This document shows, in pieces, positions 14,310 through 23,100 of a DNA stretch of 39,131 nucleotides (the first letter of the stretch is position 1; each line of letters opens with the position of its first letter). The stretch is taken from NCBI RefSeq assembly GCF_004000985.1, contig NZ_BIMH01000044.1:1-39131 (forward strand). The letters run 5' to 3'. The notes below the pieces were generated by a model. It made no database searches and was not told where the DNA came from. It saw nothing but the letters and a program-made list of their open reading frames with translations. A program made the position numbers and the translations under genes. Origin of the DNA: Paenibacillus validus NBRC 15382. Its GTDB lineage: Bacteria > Bacillota > Bacilli > Paenibacillales > NBRC-103111.

Positions 14310-15128
14310 TCATCCTTCATTCGCTCGTTCCGGATGACGCCTGGGGATTTCCTCCCCCGATCCTGATATCTCTCTATAGGCATAATCTCGCCCTCTGGCG
14401 GCCAATTTTTTTGCTTTGAGATATCTGCGATACTGCCTTAGATCAAGCTTCCCTAAACCCTTAAAGTCCGGCCTGGTATTCGCTTCGATAAACCATACTC
14501 TTCCTTTCTTATCGATGCCCATATCTAAACCGACGATCTTTAGAGAGAAGCGTGAGTCCAGTATTTGAACAATCTGGTAGGAGACATCGATTAATTCTCT
14601 CATCACTTCTAATCTGTTTAAGGGCTGATCCATTCCTTTCAATGTCCTGTTTATCCTTACGTCCCTTGCTCCTTTGGCTATATTGGTTACAACAGATGAT
14701 TTCTGAGGCGCAACCTTGGCACTGACCCAGGAAAGATGCCATCGGTTCAAAGGCTTTTGCAGGACAATGCGCACATCAAATGGGCGCCCATGATAGGTTG
14801 CCAAATCAATGCCCTGCTGAATCAGGTATTTCTTATTAGGATTCAATATCTTCTGCAGCTCATCATATACATCTTCAGTAGAGCAACGGATCGTTATATC
14901 TCTATACGAAATCTCACTTGTGGAGCTATTACGCTTTTTCACGCGAACGATTCCGTTTCCTCTTCTGCCGATATCCGGCTTGATATATACAGTAGAATAG
15001 GATCGGAGCATTCTCCTAAGGCTTGTGGCATGAAACCAGTCTGTTTTCGGTACATAACGCGAAATAATCGGGTCGTCCATGAGTGGCGAACCCTTTTTCA
15101 TTTTACTTCGGATAACCGTATGCCTCAT
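14310..15128 (-). CDS. YheC/D family ATP-grasp protein (spore-associated)
   Basis: 272 aa. ATP-grasp features: YIKPDIGRRGNGIVRVKK (phosphate-binding loop region), RPFDVRIVLQKP, and the metal-binding end VGLDMGIDKKGRVWFIEANT. Family members YheC and YheD are associated with the spore coat in B. subtilis; the ligase substrate is unknown. ATG at 15128 follows GAGGG. It lies downstream of a longer YheC/D gene on the same strand, probably as an operon. The N-terminal substrate domain is shorter than in the neighbour. Confidence 0.82.
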   Translation of the reverse strand: MRHTVIRSKMKKGSPLMDDPIISRYVPKTDWFHATSLRRMLRSYSTVYIKPDIGRRGNGIVRVKKRNSSTSEISYRDITIRCSTEDVYDELQKILNPNKKYLIQQGIDLATYHGRPFDVRIVLQKPLNRWHLSWVSAKVAPQKSSVVTNIAKGARDVRINRTLKGMDQPLNRLEVMRELIDVSYQIVQILDSRFSLKIVGLDMGIDKKGRVWFIEANTRPDFKGLGKLDLRQYRRYLKAKKLAARGRDYAYREISGSGEEIPRRHPERANEG

Positions 15129-15246
15129 ATGGCACCCTCTTTCAAAAACCTCTCCAACCGTTTCTTCGTTTCAAAAATATGCGAGACCGTCATCTATCCT
15201 CCTGTTGAAGCATAGGTTCGAGACCGCGTCATTCTCGACATAGATA

Positions 15247-16412
15247 TCACCCTCTTATAGATAACTTGGGGTACATCATGTCGCTCGGGATAACTGTATT
15301 GCTGCGGTCAGTGCCCATAATTGCTTTTGCATATTCCAATGGATTCAGAAACGCTCTGCGTGACTTCGCTCCATAGGCCTTTACGATTGATACCTTGGCC
15401 GATTGCGCGTTGCATTCAATGAGCCAGATCTTCCCCTTCCGATCTACAGCGAAGTCTATCCCGATTTCTCCGAACTTTCCGTATTTTTTTCAACCCCTGT
15501 ATAGATATCGATCAAAAAAGTATTGATTTTTTCTTTTAAGGCTTCGATCTGCTCGTTCGTGTAATGTGGGAATATTTTCTTTAGATGTGTATCATATCGA
15601 TAGGCAGAGGAGTGGGTGGTGATCGGGGAGTTTTGCCGGCCTACACGGACGCAAACCCCAACGATATCGATTTCTCCTTGTTTGTTTCTTTGGAGCTCAG
15701 CTCGAAAATCGCAGAGGCGGTTGTTACGGACTCTGACCAAATCGATCGCACGCTGTACGATCAACGCCCGGTTCCCGAAGAAGGATTTAATTGCTTTTTC
15801 CAAGTCAGTAATCGTATTGACTCTCTTGCGAACCAAATATCCCAGAATTGAATAGCTGTACAGATAACCGTTATTACGCAGTTTTTCAATACGCATCACC
15901 TTGGTACCCTTTCTTCCGCGACGCGCTTTCACATACACTGTGCCTTGCTTCCGTATCATGCTCCTGATTTCATCCATCGTTTGAACATTTTGGGTAGGCG
16001 GCAAATAGGAGCGTACATTCTCATCCTGGTTTAATAGCTCGTAGAGATCACCTTTATTAAATGCATGAATAGGATTAATTTTCTTGATCCCCAAACGGTC
16101 GAACTCCGCTAACAGATTATCAATCGCCTTACCTGAGCCGCCTCGGACATAGACGACATCGGGATAAGAAAATTGCTTTTTCTCCCATCTCTTGGTCTTG
16201 TAATTATAATAAGTTCCATTAATTGTTTTGTTGAAAATATCCACATCGTCGACGCAAAAAAAGGTAAGGGTCGTTTTGGCTTCCAAGTTCGCATCGGCAA
16301 GCTTTTTCAATCGGGGATATCTATTCATCCTATACAGCGGCATTGGCTTAATACCCAAAATGACGCCGACAATCGGACGATCGAGAGAAGTATCATGGCT
16401 CGGTTGTTCCAT
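15247..16412 (-). pseudogene. YheC/D ATP-grasp gene with a homopolymer frameshift
   Basis: The first frame (16412 to 15456, 318 aa) has the YheC/D N-terminus (VGVILGIKPMPLYRMNRYPR), VYVRGGSGKAIDNLLAEF, YVKARRGRKGTKVMRIEK and RDFRAELQRN-like DFRAELQRNKQG, but ends in an abnormal tail ESSEKSG. One extra base in the A7/T7 tract at 15484-15490 restores GKFGEIGIDFAVDRKGKIWL, then IECNAQSAKVSIV, and a normal end at 15247 (388 aa). GAGGTG precedes the ATG. It is either a real frameshift, a slippage-controlled gene or a sequencing error; the remainder shows no decay, so I favour an indel of recent or technical origin. Confidence 0.8.
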
Positions 16413-16448
16413 TGCATTTCACCTCATACAGGTTTTGTAAACCAACGA

Positions 16449-16715
16449 TCAATCTATTTCCTTCTGAGGAAGATCCGGCATTTCGTTGACGGAAACAAAC
16501 CAGGCAGCCTCTTTCGGGCAATCCAAAACCATAAGCTTTCCATATTGACCTTCGCGAGACTGGTGATATTTTAAATACGCTTTCCCGTCTTCAATGGCCA
16601 GGATCTCTACTTTCCCCGAGGTATGACTCATACAAAGCCTAACTCGTTTTCCTAAACCGGACGTTCTTGCTTTCGCTTCTTCTACGATATGATAGACTTC
16701 CTCCAGTGTGAGCAC
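16449..16715 (-). CDS. Conserved-looking hypothetical protein, 88 aa
   Basis: GTG start at 16715, ending 37 nt before the YheC/D gene. It begins MLTLEEVYHIVEEAKARTSG, then short beta-like strands (KVEILAIEDGKAYLKYHQSR). Composition and codon use look like real coding sequence. The ribosome binding site is weak (AGGGAACC). No family recognised; position suggests co-transcription with the YheC/D genes. Confidence 0.55.
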   Translation of the reverse strand: MLTLEEVYHIVEEAKARTSGLGKRVRLCMSHTSGKVEILAIEDGKAYLKYHQSREGQYGKLMVLDCPKEAAWFVSVNEMPDLPQKEID

Positions 16716-16768
16716 GAAGGCTCGGTTCCCTGCAACCGGCCTGTTGACAAAAAAGTAATAGGGAGTAA

Positions 16769-16963
16769 CTCCGGCCCACGGAGCAAATAGAGCCTACCCC
16801 TTGGGCTGGTGGAGTCAAAAAAGGGAACAAAGAATTGAATGATTGGATTAACAGCGAGCTTGAAGCATTAGGGAAAGAGCAGTTTTTGCATAAACTTTAT
16901 GATGAATACCTGAAGAAGGAATTTGGTCCCGAAATCAATCCGGATGATATTGTTGTAGAATAG
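16769..16963 (+). pseudogene. C-terminal fragment of an amino-acid ABC transporter substrate-binding protein
   Basis: The open plus-strand frame has no start; it reads PTPWAGGVKKGNKELNDWIN, then SELEALGKEQFLHKLYDEYL and a normal end INPDDIVVE-stop. This is the typical last lobe of a glutamine/cystine-type periplasmic binding protein. An in-frame stop at 16766 ends the match, so some 200 N-terminal residues are gone. The last 29 bases overlap, antisense, the 3' end of the Sel1 gene, marking a recombination junction. Confidence 0.75.
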
Positions 16964-19900
16964 CATTCGATGACTTCGCTCCAGCCTTCGCCAGCCACTC
17001 CCTTGCCTTCTCCGGACTCGGTTCGACGCCGATGCCCAGCTCGTAGCATACGGCTACTTGCTGTTCAGCCAAGGCAAAGCCCTGCTCAGCCGACTTTACA
17101 TACCACTCCAATGCAGCCCTTTCATTCCGTTCCACACCGTAGCCGTTCTCATAACAGAAGCCCACATTATACTGCGCCTCGGCATGGCCCTGTTCCGCCG
17201 CGTAGGAGCAATACTCAAACGTCTTGCTATAGTCCTGTCCGACCCCTTGTCCAGTGAAATAGCACTCCCCAAGCGCGTTCAACGATTCGGGATCTTTCAA
17301 AGCTTCACCTCGTTTATAGGCTTCTATTGCCCTTTCGTCACTTTGCCCGATCCCCTTGCCGTGTCTATAGCAATGTCCAAGCTTACCGATCGCCCGGACA
17401 TCGCCTGCTTTATCCACGGCTTCCTTGTAGTAAACGAATGCTTTCGCCATGTCCGATTCGACGCGAACGCCGAGCAGGGGGCTGTAGCCCGTTTCATAGG
17501 ACAGGCCGATTTCATAGATCAATTCGAAGCATTGTCTTTCCTTGACTAAGAAGTCAGCAAACTTTAGAAGCCTTTGCCCGTCTTCGTTCGGGTATTTTAA
17601 AGCGTACAACGTTCTCATACTCTCCAGAGGACTCGGTTTCACGGAGGCGGTCCGGGCAAGCAAGCTTCTCAAGGGAGACAGCGGCTTGCATGTAAACCGG
17701 TAGGTGCGATTATCGAAGCCCTGTAAATAAGCCGCGGTCAGCAGCTCCTCCGCTTGATCCAAGTCCTGGGGAACCCCCATGCCCGACATGTATAGAAAGG
17801 CCAAGTTATGTAACGAATTTTTGTGTCTATTCTTGGCGGCCTGCTCATACCAGTACACCGCATTCGTAAAGTCCCGTTGAACGCCGTCCCCGTTGAGATA
17901 AAAGCCGCCCACATTGTACTGGGCGGGGCTAAATCCCTGTTCCGCCGCTTGCTTACACCAATAGAAAGCCTGAACGAAATCAGGCTGTTTCCCGTTCTTC
18001 CTGATGTAGGACAAGCCTATGGCATTTTGAGCCCGGCCCGTCTGCCGAGCCAAATTTCCGGACTTCTTGTACCAATTCCATGCACCGTAATAGTCTTCGC
18101 TATCATAAAAATGATCACCGATCTTCTCTATATAGGCGTCTTCTTCTTCACCGAGCCGCTCATGTTCTTCCGCTTGTTCATAATGCTCTGCCGCCAGCCG
18201 ATAGTCCTCCGCGTCTACCGCGGCTCTTGCCAGATGACAGTAGCATCGGTGAAGACTCTCTTTCGTTGAATCCCCATATCCGTACTTTCTAGCTTCCTTA
18301 TACATCGCTATGGCCTGTTCGATATTTCTGTTTTCCCACGCTTGTTCACCAAGCTTGATATAGCAGCGGTATAAATGATATTCGCCATCGTCATCACCCT
18401 GCTCCAAGGCTCTAAGATACCATTCGATCGCGGTCTCGTACTCGGGGTCGTCATTATAATCCTCTTCCCCGAAATAGTAATTGCCCAGCGCGACCATCGC
18501 TTTTCCGGCGCCTAAGTCAGCCGCTCGTTCGTACCATGCCAAACCGCGCTCAATCTCATAGTGATTGAAGCACTTCTCGGCCGCTTCCATATAGTGTTCC
18601 TCAGCCGAGGTCCTCGCGGACCAGACTTCAGCCGCCTTCACGTACCACTCGGCAGCGGCATGGTCGTCCATATTCACTCCCTTACCTTCAAAGTAACACT
18701 GCGCCAAAGCGATCATCGCATCTTCATGGTCCATTTCAGCCGCTTTTTCAAACATCGCTATAGCCTCGTCATAACTCTCTTCCTCGTCGTACTCTTTACC
18801 ATACTGATAATAGGCGTCCGCCAACCATTCATAGGCTTTGTCGATCCCTTTGCTTAGTGCCTGTTGGTAATATTCAATCGCTTTCGCATAACTTTGCTCC
18901 ACGCCATGTCCATACTCGCAGCATACGGCCAGGTTCAGCAAGCTCTTGTCATGGCCATGCTTGAGTGCCTTGGCGAAGTATTCAAAGGCCTTCCCTTTTT
19001 CCTGCACATCCCTGGATTTATAGAACTGCTCGGCGATCCAATAAGCGCCTTCGGCGCACTGGCTCCTAGCTTCCTCGTCGCCTAATTCCGCCGCCTTCTC
19101 AAACCAGTGTACAGCCCCATAGGCATTCTTCGGACAGCCCCTTCCCTCTTTATAGCAATAGCCCATATTCCGCATGGCTACCTTACTGCCATTGTTCGCG
19201 GCCTGCTCATACCAATAGAGCGCTTGACCGTGATCCTGTGTCACTCCATGACCATTCGCATATAAAACCGCCAGATTGTTTTGCGCTGCTGCTGAGCCCC
19301 GCTGTGCGGCTTTTTCGTAGTATTCGGCCGCTTGACGATAGCTTTGATTCACGCCAAGGCCGTTTGCATAACTGTGCGCCAAGTAAAACAGCGCCTCCTG
19401 ATTCCCGTACAATAACGCCTTCTGGTAGTAATCAAAGGCCTGCTTCCGATCCTGCTCATCCGTTGATTTGCCGAGTCTTCTCCCCAGCTTAAACGCGATA
19501 TCAGCACATTGCTTCTTTGCGTCCTCATCCCCAAGGCCGGCTGCCTTTTCAAACCAATATAAAGCTTGGACGTCATTTTGCTGAACGCCGGAGCCGTTCA
19601 TCCATCTGTAGGCCAGATTGCTCATCCCGAACCGGTTGCCATTCTTCGCCGCCAGATCGAACCAATACACAGCCAGCTGATCGTTCCGGGTCACACCCTC
19701 CCCATTCGCATACAGCACGCCGAGATTGTTTTGAGCGCCGGAATGACCGGCCTTCGCCGCTTTTTCATAGCTTGGAACTACCGTGTTATATAATTTTAAA
19801 GCCTTCGCGTTCAGAGCCAACTCATAATAAAAATCCCCATACTCAAGCTTGGCCTGTCTGCAGCCGCGCTCCAGCGCCTTCGCAAACCAGCCTTGTGCCG

Positions 19901-20531
19901 CTTGAAGATTTTCCGCCCCATAGTGCCCGCGATCTCTATAGTAAACGGCTAAATAATAAGGAGCATCCTCATGGCCCAGCTCCGCAGCCTGTCTAAACCC
20001 ATCCACCATGTCCCGGTTGTGATTTCTCGCGTTCCAAAGCCCGATCGCTTTGTTATACAGCTCGGATGCCGTAGGCTGGTAAACCACCGGACGAGGTGCA
20101 GGAGCCGGCTTCGGGACCGGGGGCTTCGATCTCTGCACAGGACTTTGCTGTACGGGCCTTTGCACGTAAGTCTGCCTGGGAGGAGCCGCCGGCGGCTTCG
20201 CGACCTGCTTTTTGTGCTTGGCGATAAAATCGGCAAACGTCGTCCGTGCCTCGACATTTCCCGGATAATGCAGGTTCACAAACTTGCTGACAAGCTCTCT
20301 CTCCGTGCCCCTGTATTTGCCGCGGTCCGTACCGGATCGAAAGCTTCCGTTCTTGTTCTGATTAAAGTTATAGGCCCGGATAATCGAGGATACCGTCCAC
20401 TCCTCTATGCCGGTTAATGCCGACACCTTCTCCTGGGATTTATTCCCTACTATATACTCGTAAATGACCGATACATGCTGATCTCTGCTGTATGATTTGA
20501 TTTTATGGAGCTCATCCGGATTAAAAGCCAC
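16935..20531 (-). CDS. Giant Sel1-repeat protein with HTH-like N-terminus
   Basis: 1198 aa. Residues about 30-58 (KSQEKVSALTGIEEWTVSSI) look like a helix-turn-helix; about 110-150 is a Pro/Gln-rich linker; from about 153 to the end run many Sel1-type TPR repeats, e.g. AQNNLGVLYANGEGVTRNDQ and AQYNVGFCYENGYGVERNER. Such solenoids scaffold protein complexes. GTG start at 20531 with GAGGG upstream. It is the last gene of an eight-gene minus-strand cluster and follows the nuclease gene by 36 nt. The last ten or so residues (AILQQYHPD) are encoded antisense to a broken ABC-transporter gene, so the native C-terminus may have been replaced on insertion. Confidence 0.88.
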   Translation of the reverse strand: MAFNPDELHKIKSYSRDQHVSVIYEYIVGNKSQEKVSALTGIEEWTVSSIIRAYNFNQNKNGSFRSGTDRGKYRGTERELVSKFVNLHYPGNVEARTTFADFIAKHKKQVAKPPAAPPRQTYVQRPVQQSPVQRSKPPVPKPAPAPRPVVYQPTASELYNKAIGLWNARNHNRDMVDGFRQAAELGHEDAPYYLAVYYRDRGHYGAENLQAAQGWFAKALERGCRQAKLEYGDFYYELALNAKALKLYNTVVPSYEKAAKAGHSGAQNNLGVLYANGEGVTRNDQLAVYWFDLAAKNGNRFGMSNLAYRWMNGSGVQQNDVQALYWFEKAAGLGDEDAKKQCADIAFKLGRRLGKSTDEQDRKQAFDYYQKALLYGNQEALFYLAHSYANGLGVNQSYRQAAEYYEKAAQRGSAAAQNNLAVLYANGHGVTQDHGQALYWYEQAANNGSKVAMRNMGYCYKEGRGCPKNAYGAVHWFEKAAELGDEEARSQCAEGAYWIAEQFYKSRDVQEKGKAFEYFAKALKHGHDKSLLNLAVCCEYGHGVEQSYAKAIEYYQQALSKGIDKAYEWLADAYYQYGKEYDEEESYDEAIAMFEKAAEMDHEDAMIALAQCYFEGKGVNMDDHAAAEWYVKAAEVWSARTSAEEHYMEAAEKCFNHYEIERGLAWYERAADLGAGKAMVALGNYYFGEEDYNDDPEYETAIEWYLRALEQGDDDGEYHLYRCYIKLGEQAWENRNIEQAIAMYKEARKYGYGDSTKESLHRCYCHLARAAVDAEDYRLAAEHYEQAEEHERLGEEEDAYIEKIGDHFYDSEDYYGAWNWYKKSGNLARQTGRAQNAIGLSYIRKNGKQPDFVQAFYWCKQAAEQGFSPAQYNVGGFYLNGDGVQRDFTNAVYWYEQAAKNRHKNSLHNLAFLYMSGMGVPQDLDQAEELLTAAYLQGFDNRTYRFTCKPLSPLRSLLARTASVKPSPLESMRTLYALKYPNEDGQRLLKFADFLVKERQCFELIYEIGLSYETGYSPLLGVRVESDMAKAFVYYKEAVDKAGDVRAIGKLGHCYRHGKGIGQSDERAIEAYKRGEALKDPESLNALGECYFTGQGVGQDYSKTFEYCSYAAEQGHAEAQYNVGFCYENGYGVERNERAALEWYVKSAEQGFALAEQQVAVCYELGIGVEPSPEKAREWLAKAGAKSSNAILQQYHPD

Positions 20532-20567
20532 CGTTCCCTCACCCTTTAGCCGTCTCGGAATAGGTAA

Positions 20568-21677
20568 TCATTGCTCTTCTTGTTCGTCTTTGGTTAACTC
20601 CGCTCTTAACTCGGACAATTTCCCTTTAAATCTGCCGTTCACATCGTAGACATCCCAAAAGTTCCAGCCGTTCGCATTCTTTTGGGTAATCGCGGTGGCC
20701 GCTTTCGAGGGACTGTTAAACAGCTGATCGTGGAACTGAATCTGAACCGCATCGTCTTCCGGAAGCTTAATCAAGGCAGCCGTATAGTCTTTGCCTTTGA
20801 AGCTTGCCTTGAATTGATCGCTTAAAGACAGAATCCCCTTCTCCATCAGCTGCGACAGGGAAATATTGTAGCTTTTAATTTGCTCCGCCGTTGTTCTGGA
20901 AGCAGGCGCCTCACCTTTGACGGATACGTAAATCTCATCGAAAACATCCTTATATGCATTATAAATAGTCAGACAAAGATCTCTGTTCGGTTGGGCCATC
21001 ACCTTTCCTCCTTTAATCGGTTTGCCTAGATTCGCCAGATATTGCAGGATCAAAAACTTATTCTCCGGGGTAAGTTCCGGATGCTGAAGGCACGGCTTAA
21101 TCACATGATCGCAGAGCAACTGATAATTGATCTGAATAAACTTGCTGGAGGAAGGCGCCTTGGCCTCGTCCGGGGATAAATAGATCATCAGATCGTATTC
21201 AAAATTGCCGGTCGATTGCTGGAGATAGTGATAGTACCTCTCGGTCTGATCCTTCGATTCGTTCGCTTTAATTTTATTTTCAATCGTAATTCTCAGCACA
21301 TCGTTCGTTCCGATGATGTCCAGCCTAAGCTTATCCTCTCCGCTTCTGTCCGCATATTCGGTTTGGAACAGCATTTCGCTGAGCTTGAGCTTTTCCTCGT
21401 CCACAATGGCGGCTAAATCCAGTACGACCACCGCCTCCTCATGAAACACGCCGTAACGGCTGACCATAAATAAAAAACGCTGCAGCGGAAAGGTGCCTAA
21501 GCCCAGGCTGGACCCGGGATCGATGAGCCATTTCACAAAGGCGCTGTGCCACATTTCGGTATGAGAGGCCGCGATAATTTCGAACAGGTTGCTCTTGGAT
21601 TGAAGCGATTTTAGTTTGAGAAAATTGGGGTCCTGCAGCAGCTCGTTTATTCGGGTTTCCAATGTATGAGTCTCCAA
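20568..21677 (-). CDS. PD-(D/E)XK nuclease superfamily protein (PDDEXK_4 type)
   Basis: 369 aa. The N-terminal motif SHTEMWHSAFVKWLIDP (about 38-54) is typical of this group. The core is RLDIIGT with Asp120, then RITIENKIKA giving Glu133-x-Lys135, then KDQTERYYHYL with a following Gln: a complete D...ExK active site. A DNA or RNA nuclease is predicted. TTG start at 21677, 7 nt after GGAGG. It sits between the J-domain/LRR gene and the Sel1 gene, 52 and 36 nt away, as part of one operon. In the proposed conflict system this would be the effector. Confidence 0.85.
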   Translation of the reverse strand: METHTLETRINELLQDPNFLKLKSLQSKSNLFEIIAASHTEMWHSAFVKWLIDPGSSLGLGTFPLQRFLFMVSRYGVFHEEAVVVLDLAAIVDEEKLKLSEMLFQTEYADRSGEDKLRLDIIGTNDVLRITIENKIKANESKDQTERYYHYLQQSTGNFEYDLMIYLSPDEAKAPSSSKFIQINYQLLCDHVIKPCLQHPELTPENKFLILQYLANLGKPIKGGKVMAQPNRDLCLTIYNAYKDVFDEIYVSVKGEAPASRTTAEQIKSYNISLSQLMEKGILSLSDQFKASFKGKDYTAALIKLPEDDAVQIQFHDQLFNSPSKAATAITQKNANGWNFWDVYDVNGRFKGKLSELRAELTKDEQEEQ

Positions 21678-21729
21678 CGTCTATCCTCCCTAGAGATACT
21701 TAAACGATCCATTCGCACCGTTCCCGAGT

Positions 21730-22971
21730 TCAATCCGGTATTTTCTTTACCGTGACACCCTTGCCTTCGAGTTCCTGCCACAGCGATTCATACCGCTGCA
21801 GCACCGAATCGCTGACATAGCTCACATCGACAAATCGCAGGGTGTTCATCTGAAGCAGCGGTGAATAATCTTCGACCCGGGTCCAGTTGAGGTTGATGTA
21901 CGCCAGATCCGGAAGCTGAGCCAGCTCGGAGATATTCGTGATCGGATTCAAGGAGATATCCAGCCGCTTGAGCTGCTGAAGACGGCCGATCCCGTCCAGC
22001 CTCGTCAGACTGTTGTTGTATATGATCAAGTCCGTTAAGGCGGTCAATTGCACGATCGGGCCTAAATCCGTAAGGTCATTGCCTGAGACATCGAGCAATT
22101 CCAGCTGTGTCTGCAGACCGATATGCTCCAGCTGGAGGTCGCTGCAATAGCTCATATACAGCTCCTTGACCCTTAAAGGCGCGGATGGAGGGTACGGGAT
22201 ATCGCTTTTGGAAAGGAGCAGGGTATCCAAATGCTTCAGCTGTTCGATTGGATTCGTATCCTCGATGCCCGTGAACGATACATCCAGCACTCGAATATTC
22301 GGAATGTACTTTAAATCCTCGATATCGCTCAGCATCGGGCACGATAGATCCAGCTCCGTAATCCGGTTAAGCTCCTGCTGTCGGATCGGCTCCGTGACTT
22401 TGCCCAGCACGATACGCAAAATGATTTCAAAGCACATATCCGCAAAGGTTACCGCATCCGTCCACACTACTGGAGCATCCGGCTTCGCTTGCCGAGCAGC
22501 CTTTATTCTTTTTTTCTTGGGATGAAGCCTGTCGTAAATATGTGTAAAAATCTCATCGAAGTGCTGCTCGGCAAAGTCCCCCTTGCCCATACGCTCCGCC
22601 AGACTTAGGATGGGGCCTCTATAGCTTAGATGCAGCAGCTGAAATTCACCGATGGAAAAGTAACCGCCGCCCATACCGGGTACGCTGAACGTATGCATGG
22701 CCTCCTGCCCAGTTTCAAAGGAAGCCTCCCCTCCCGACTCCGCACCCTCCATGTCAGGAGCATCCTGCGCATCGGAAGCATCACGATGCCGGAACTTTTT
22801 CAAGACCATTTCATAGGCCAAATTGATTTTCTTGGCAATTTCGGTGCTGTTGATTTCGGTGCTGATATCGGGATGGTATTTTTTCATCAGCGTGCGATAC
22901 GCTTTTTGTACGGTTTTCTCGTCGGCATCCGGCAAGACGCTCAGCACTACATAAGGATCATTAATATACAT
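21730..22971 (-). CDS. J-domain protein with C-terminal leucine-rich repeats
   Basis: 413 aa. Residues 4-62 form a DnaJ-type J-domain with the catalytic HPD at 33-35 (MKKYHPDIS), which should stimulate a DnaK ATPase. The middle (about 65-190) is unassigned and partly acidic. From about 195 to 400 there are leucine-rich repeats of the internalin-like kind: LTELDLSCPMLSDIEDL, LELLDVSGNDLTDLGPIVQL, LKRLDISLNPITNISEL. J plus LRR is an uncommon fusion; the LRR probably recognises a protein and the J-domain recruits a chaperone. It lies between the AAA+ and nuclease genes, with a 129-bp gap to the former that could hold a weak promoter (TAGAAT). Confidence 0.88.
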   Translation of the reverse strand: MYINDPYVVLSVLPDADEKTVQKAYRTLMKKYHPDISTEINSTEIAKKINLAYEMVLKKFRHRDASDAQDAPDMEGAESGGEASFETGQEAMHTFSVPGMGGGYFSIGEFQLLHLSYRGPILSLAERMGKGDFAEQHFDEIFTHIYDRLHPKKKRIKAARQAKPDAPVVWTDAVTFADMCFEIILRIVLGKVTEPIRQQELNRITELDLSCPMLSDIEDLKYIPNIRVLDVSFTGIEDTNPIEQLKHLDTLLLSKSDIPYPPSAPLRVKELYMSYCSDLQLEHIGLQTQLELLDVSGNDLTDLGPIVQLTALTDLIIYNNSLTRLDGIGRLQQLKRLDISLNPITNISELAQLPDLAYINLNWTRVEDYSPLLQMNTLRFVDVSYVSDSVLQRYESLWQELEGKGVTVKKIPD

Positions 22972-23100
22972 CTTACACCTTCATCCTGGGTTGAAATTTT
23001 CTGAGCCTTTTCTATATTCTACCTTACTAATGAGTCTAGTGAAATGGGATGGACCCAAAAAATGGCGTCATCCTAGTTCTTCCTGCCTACAACGGGTGCT

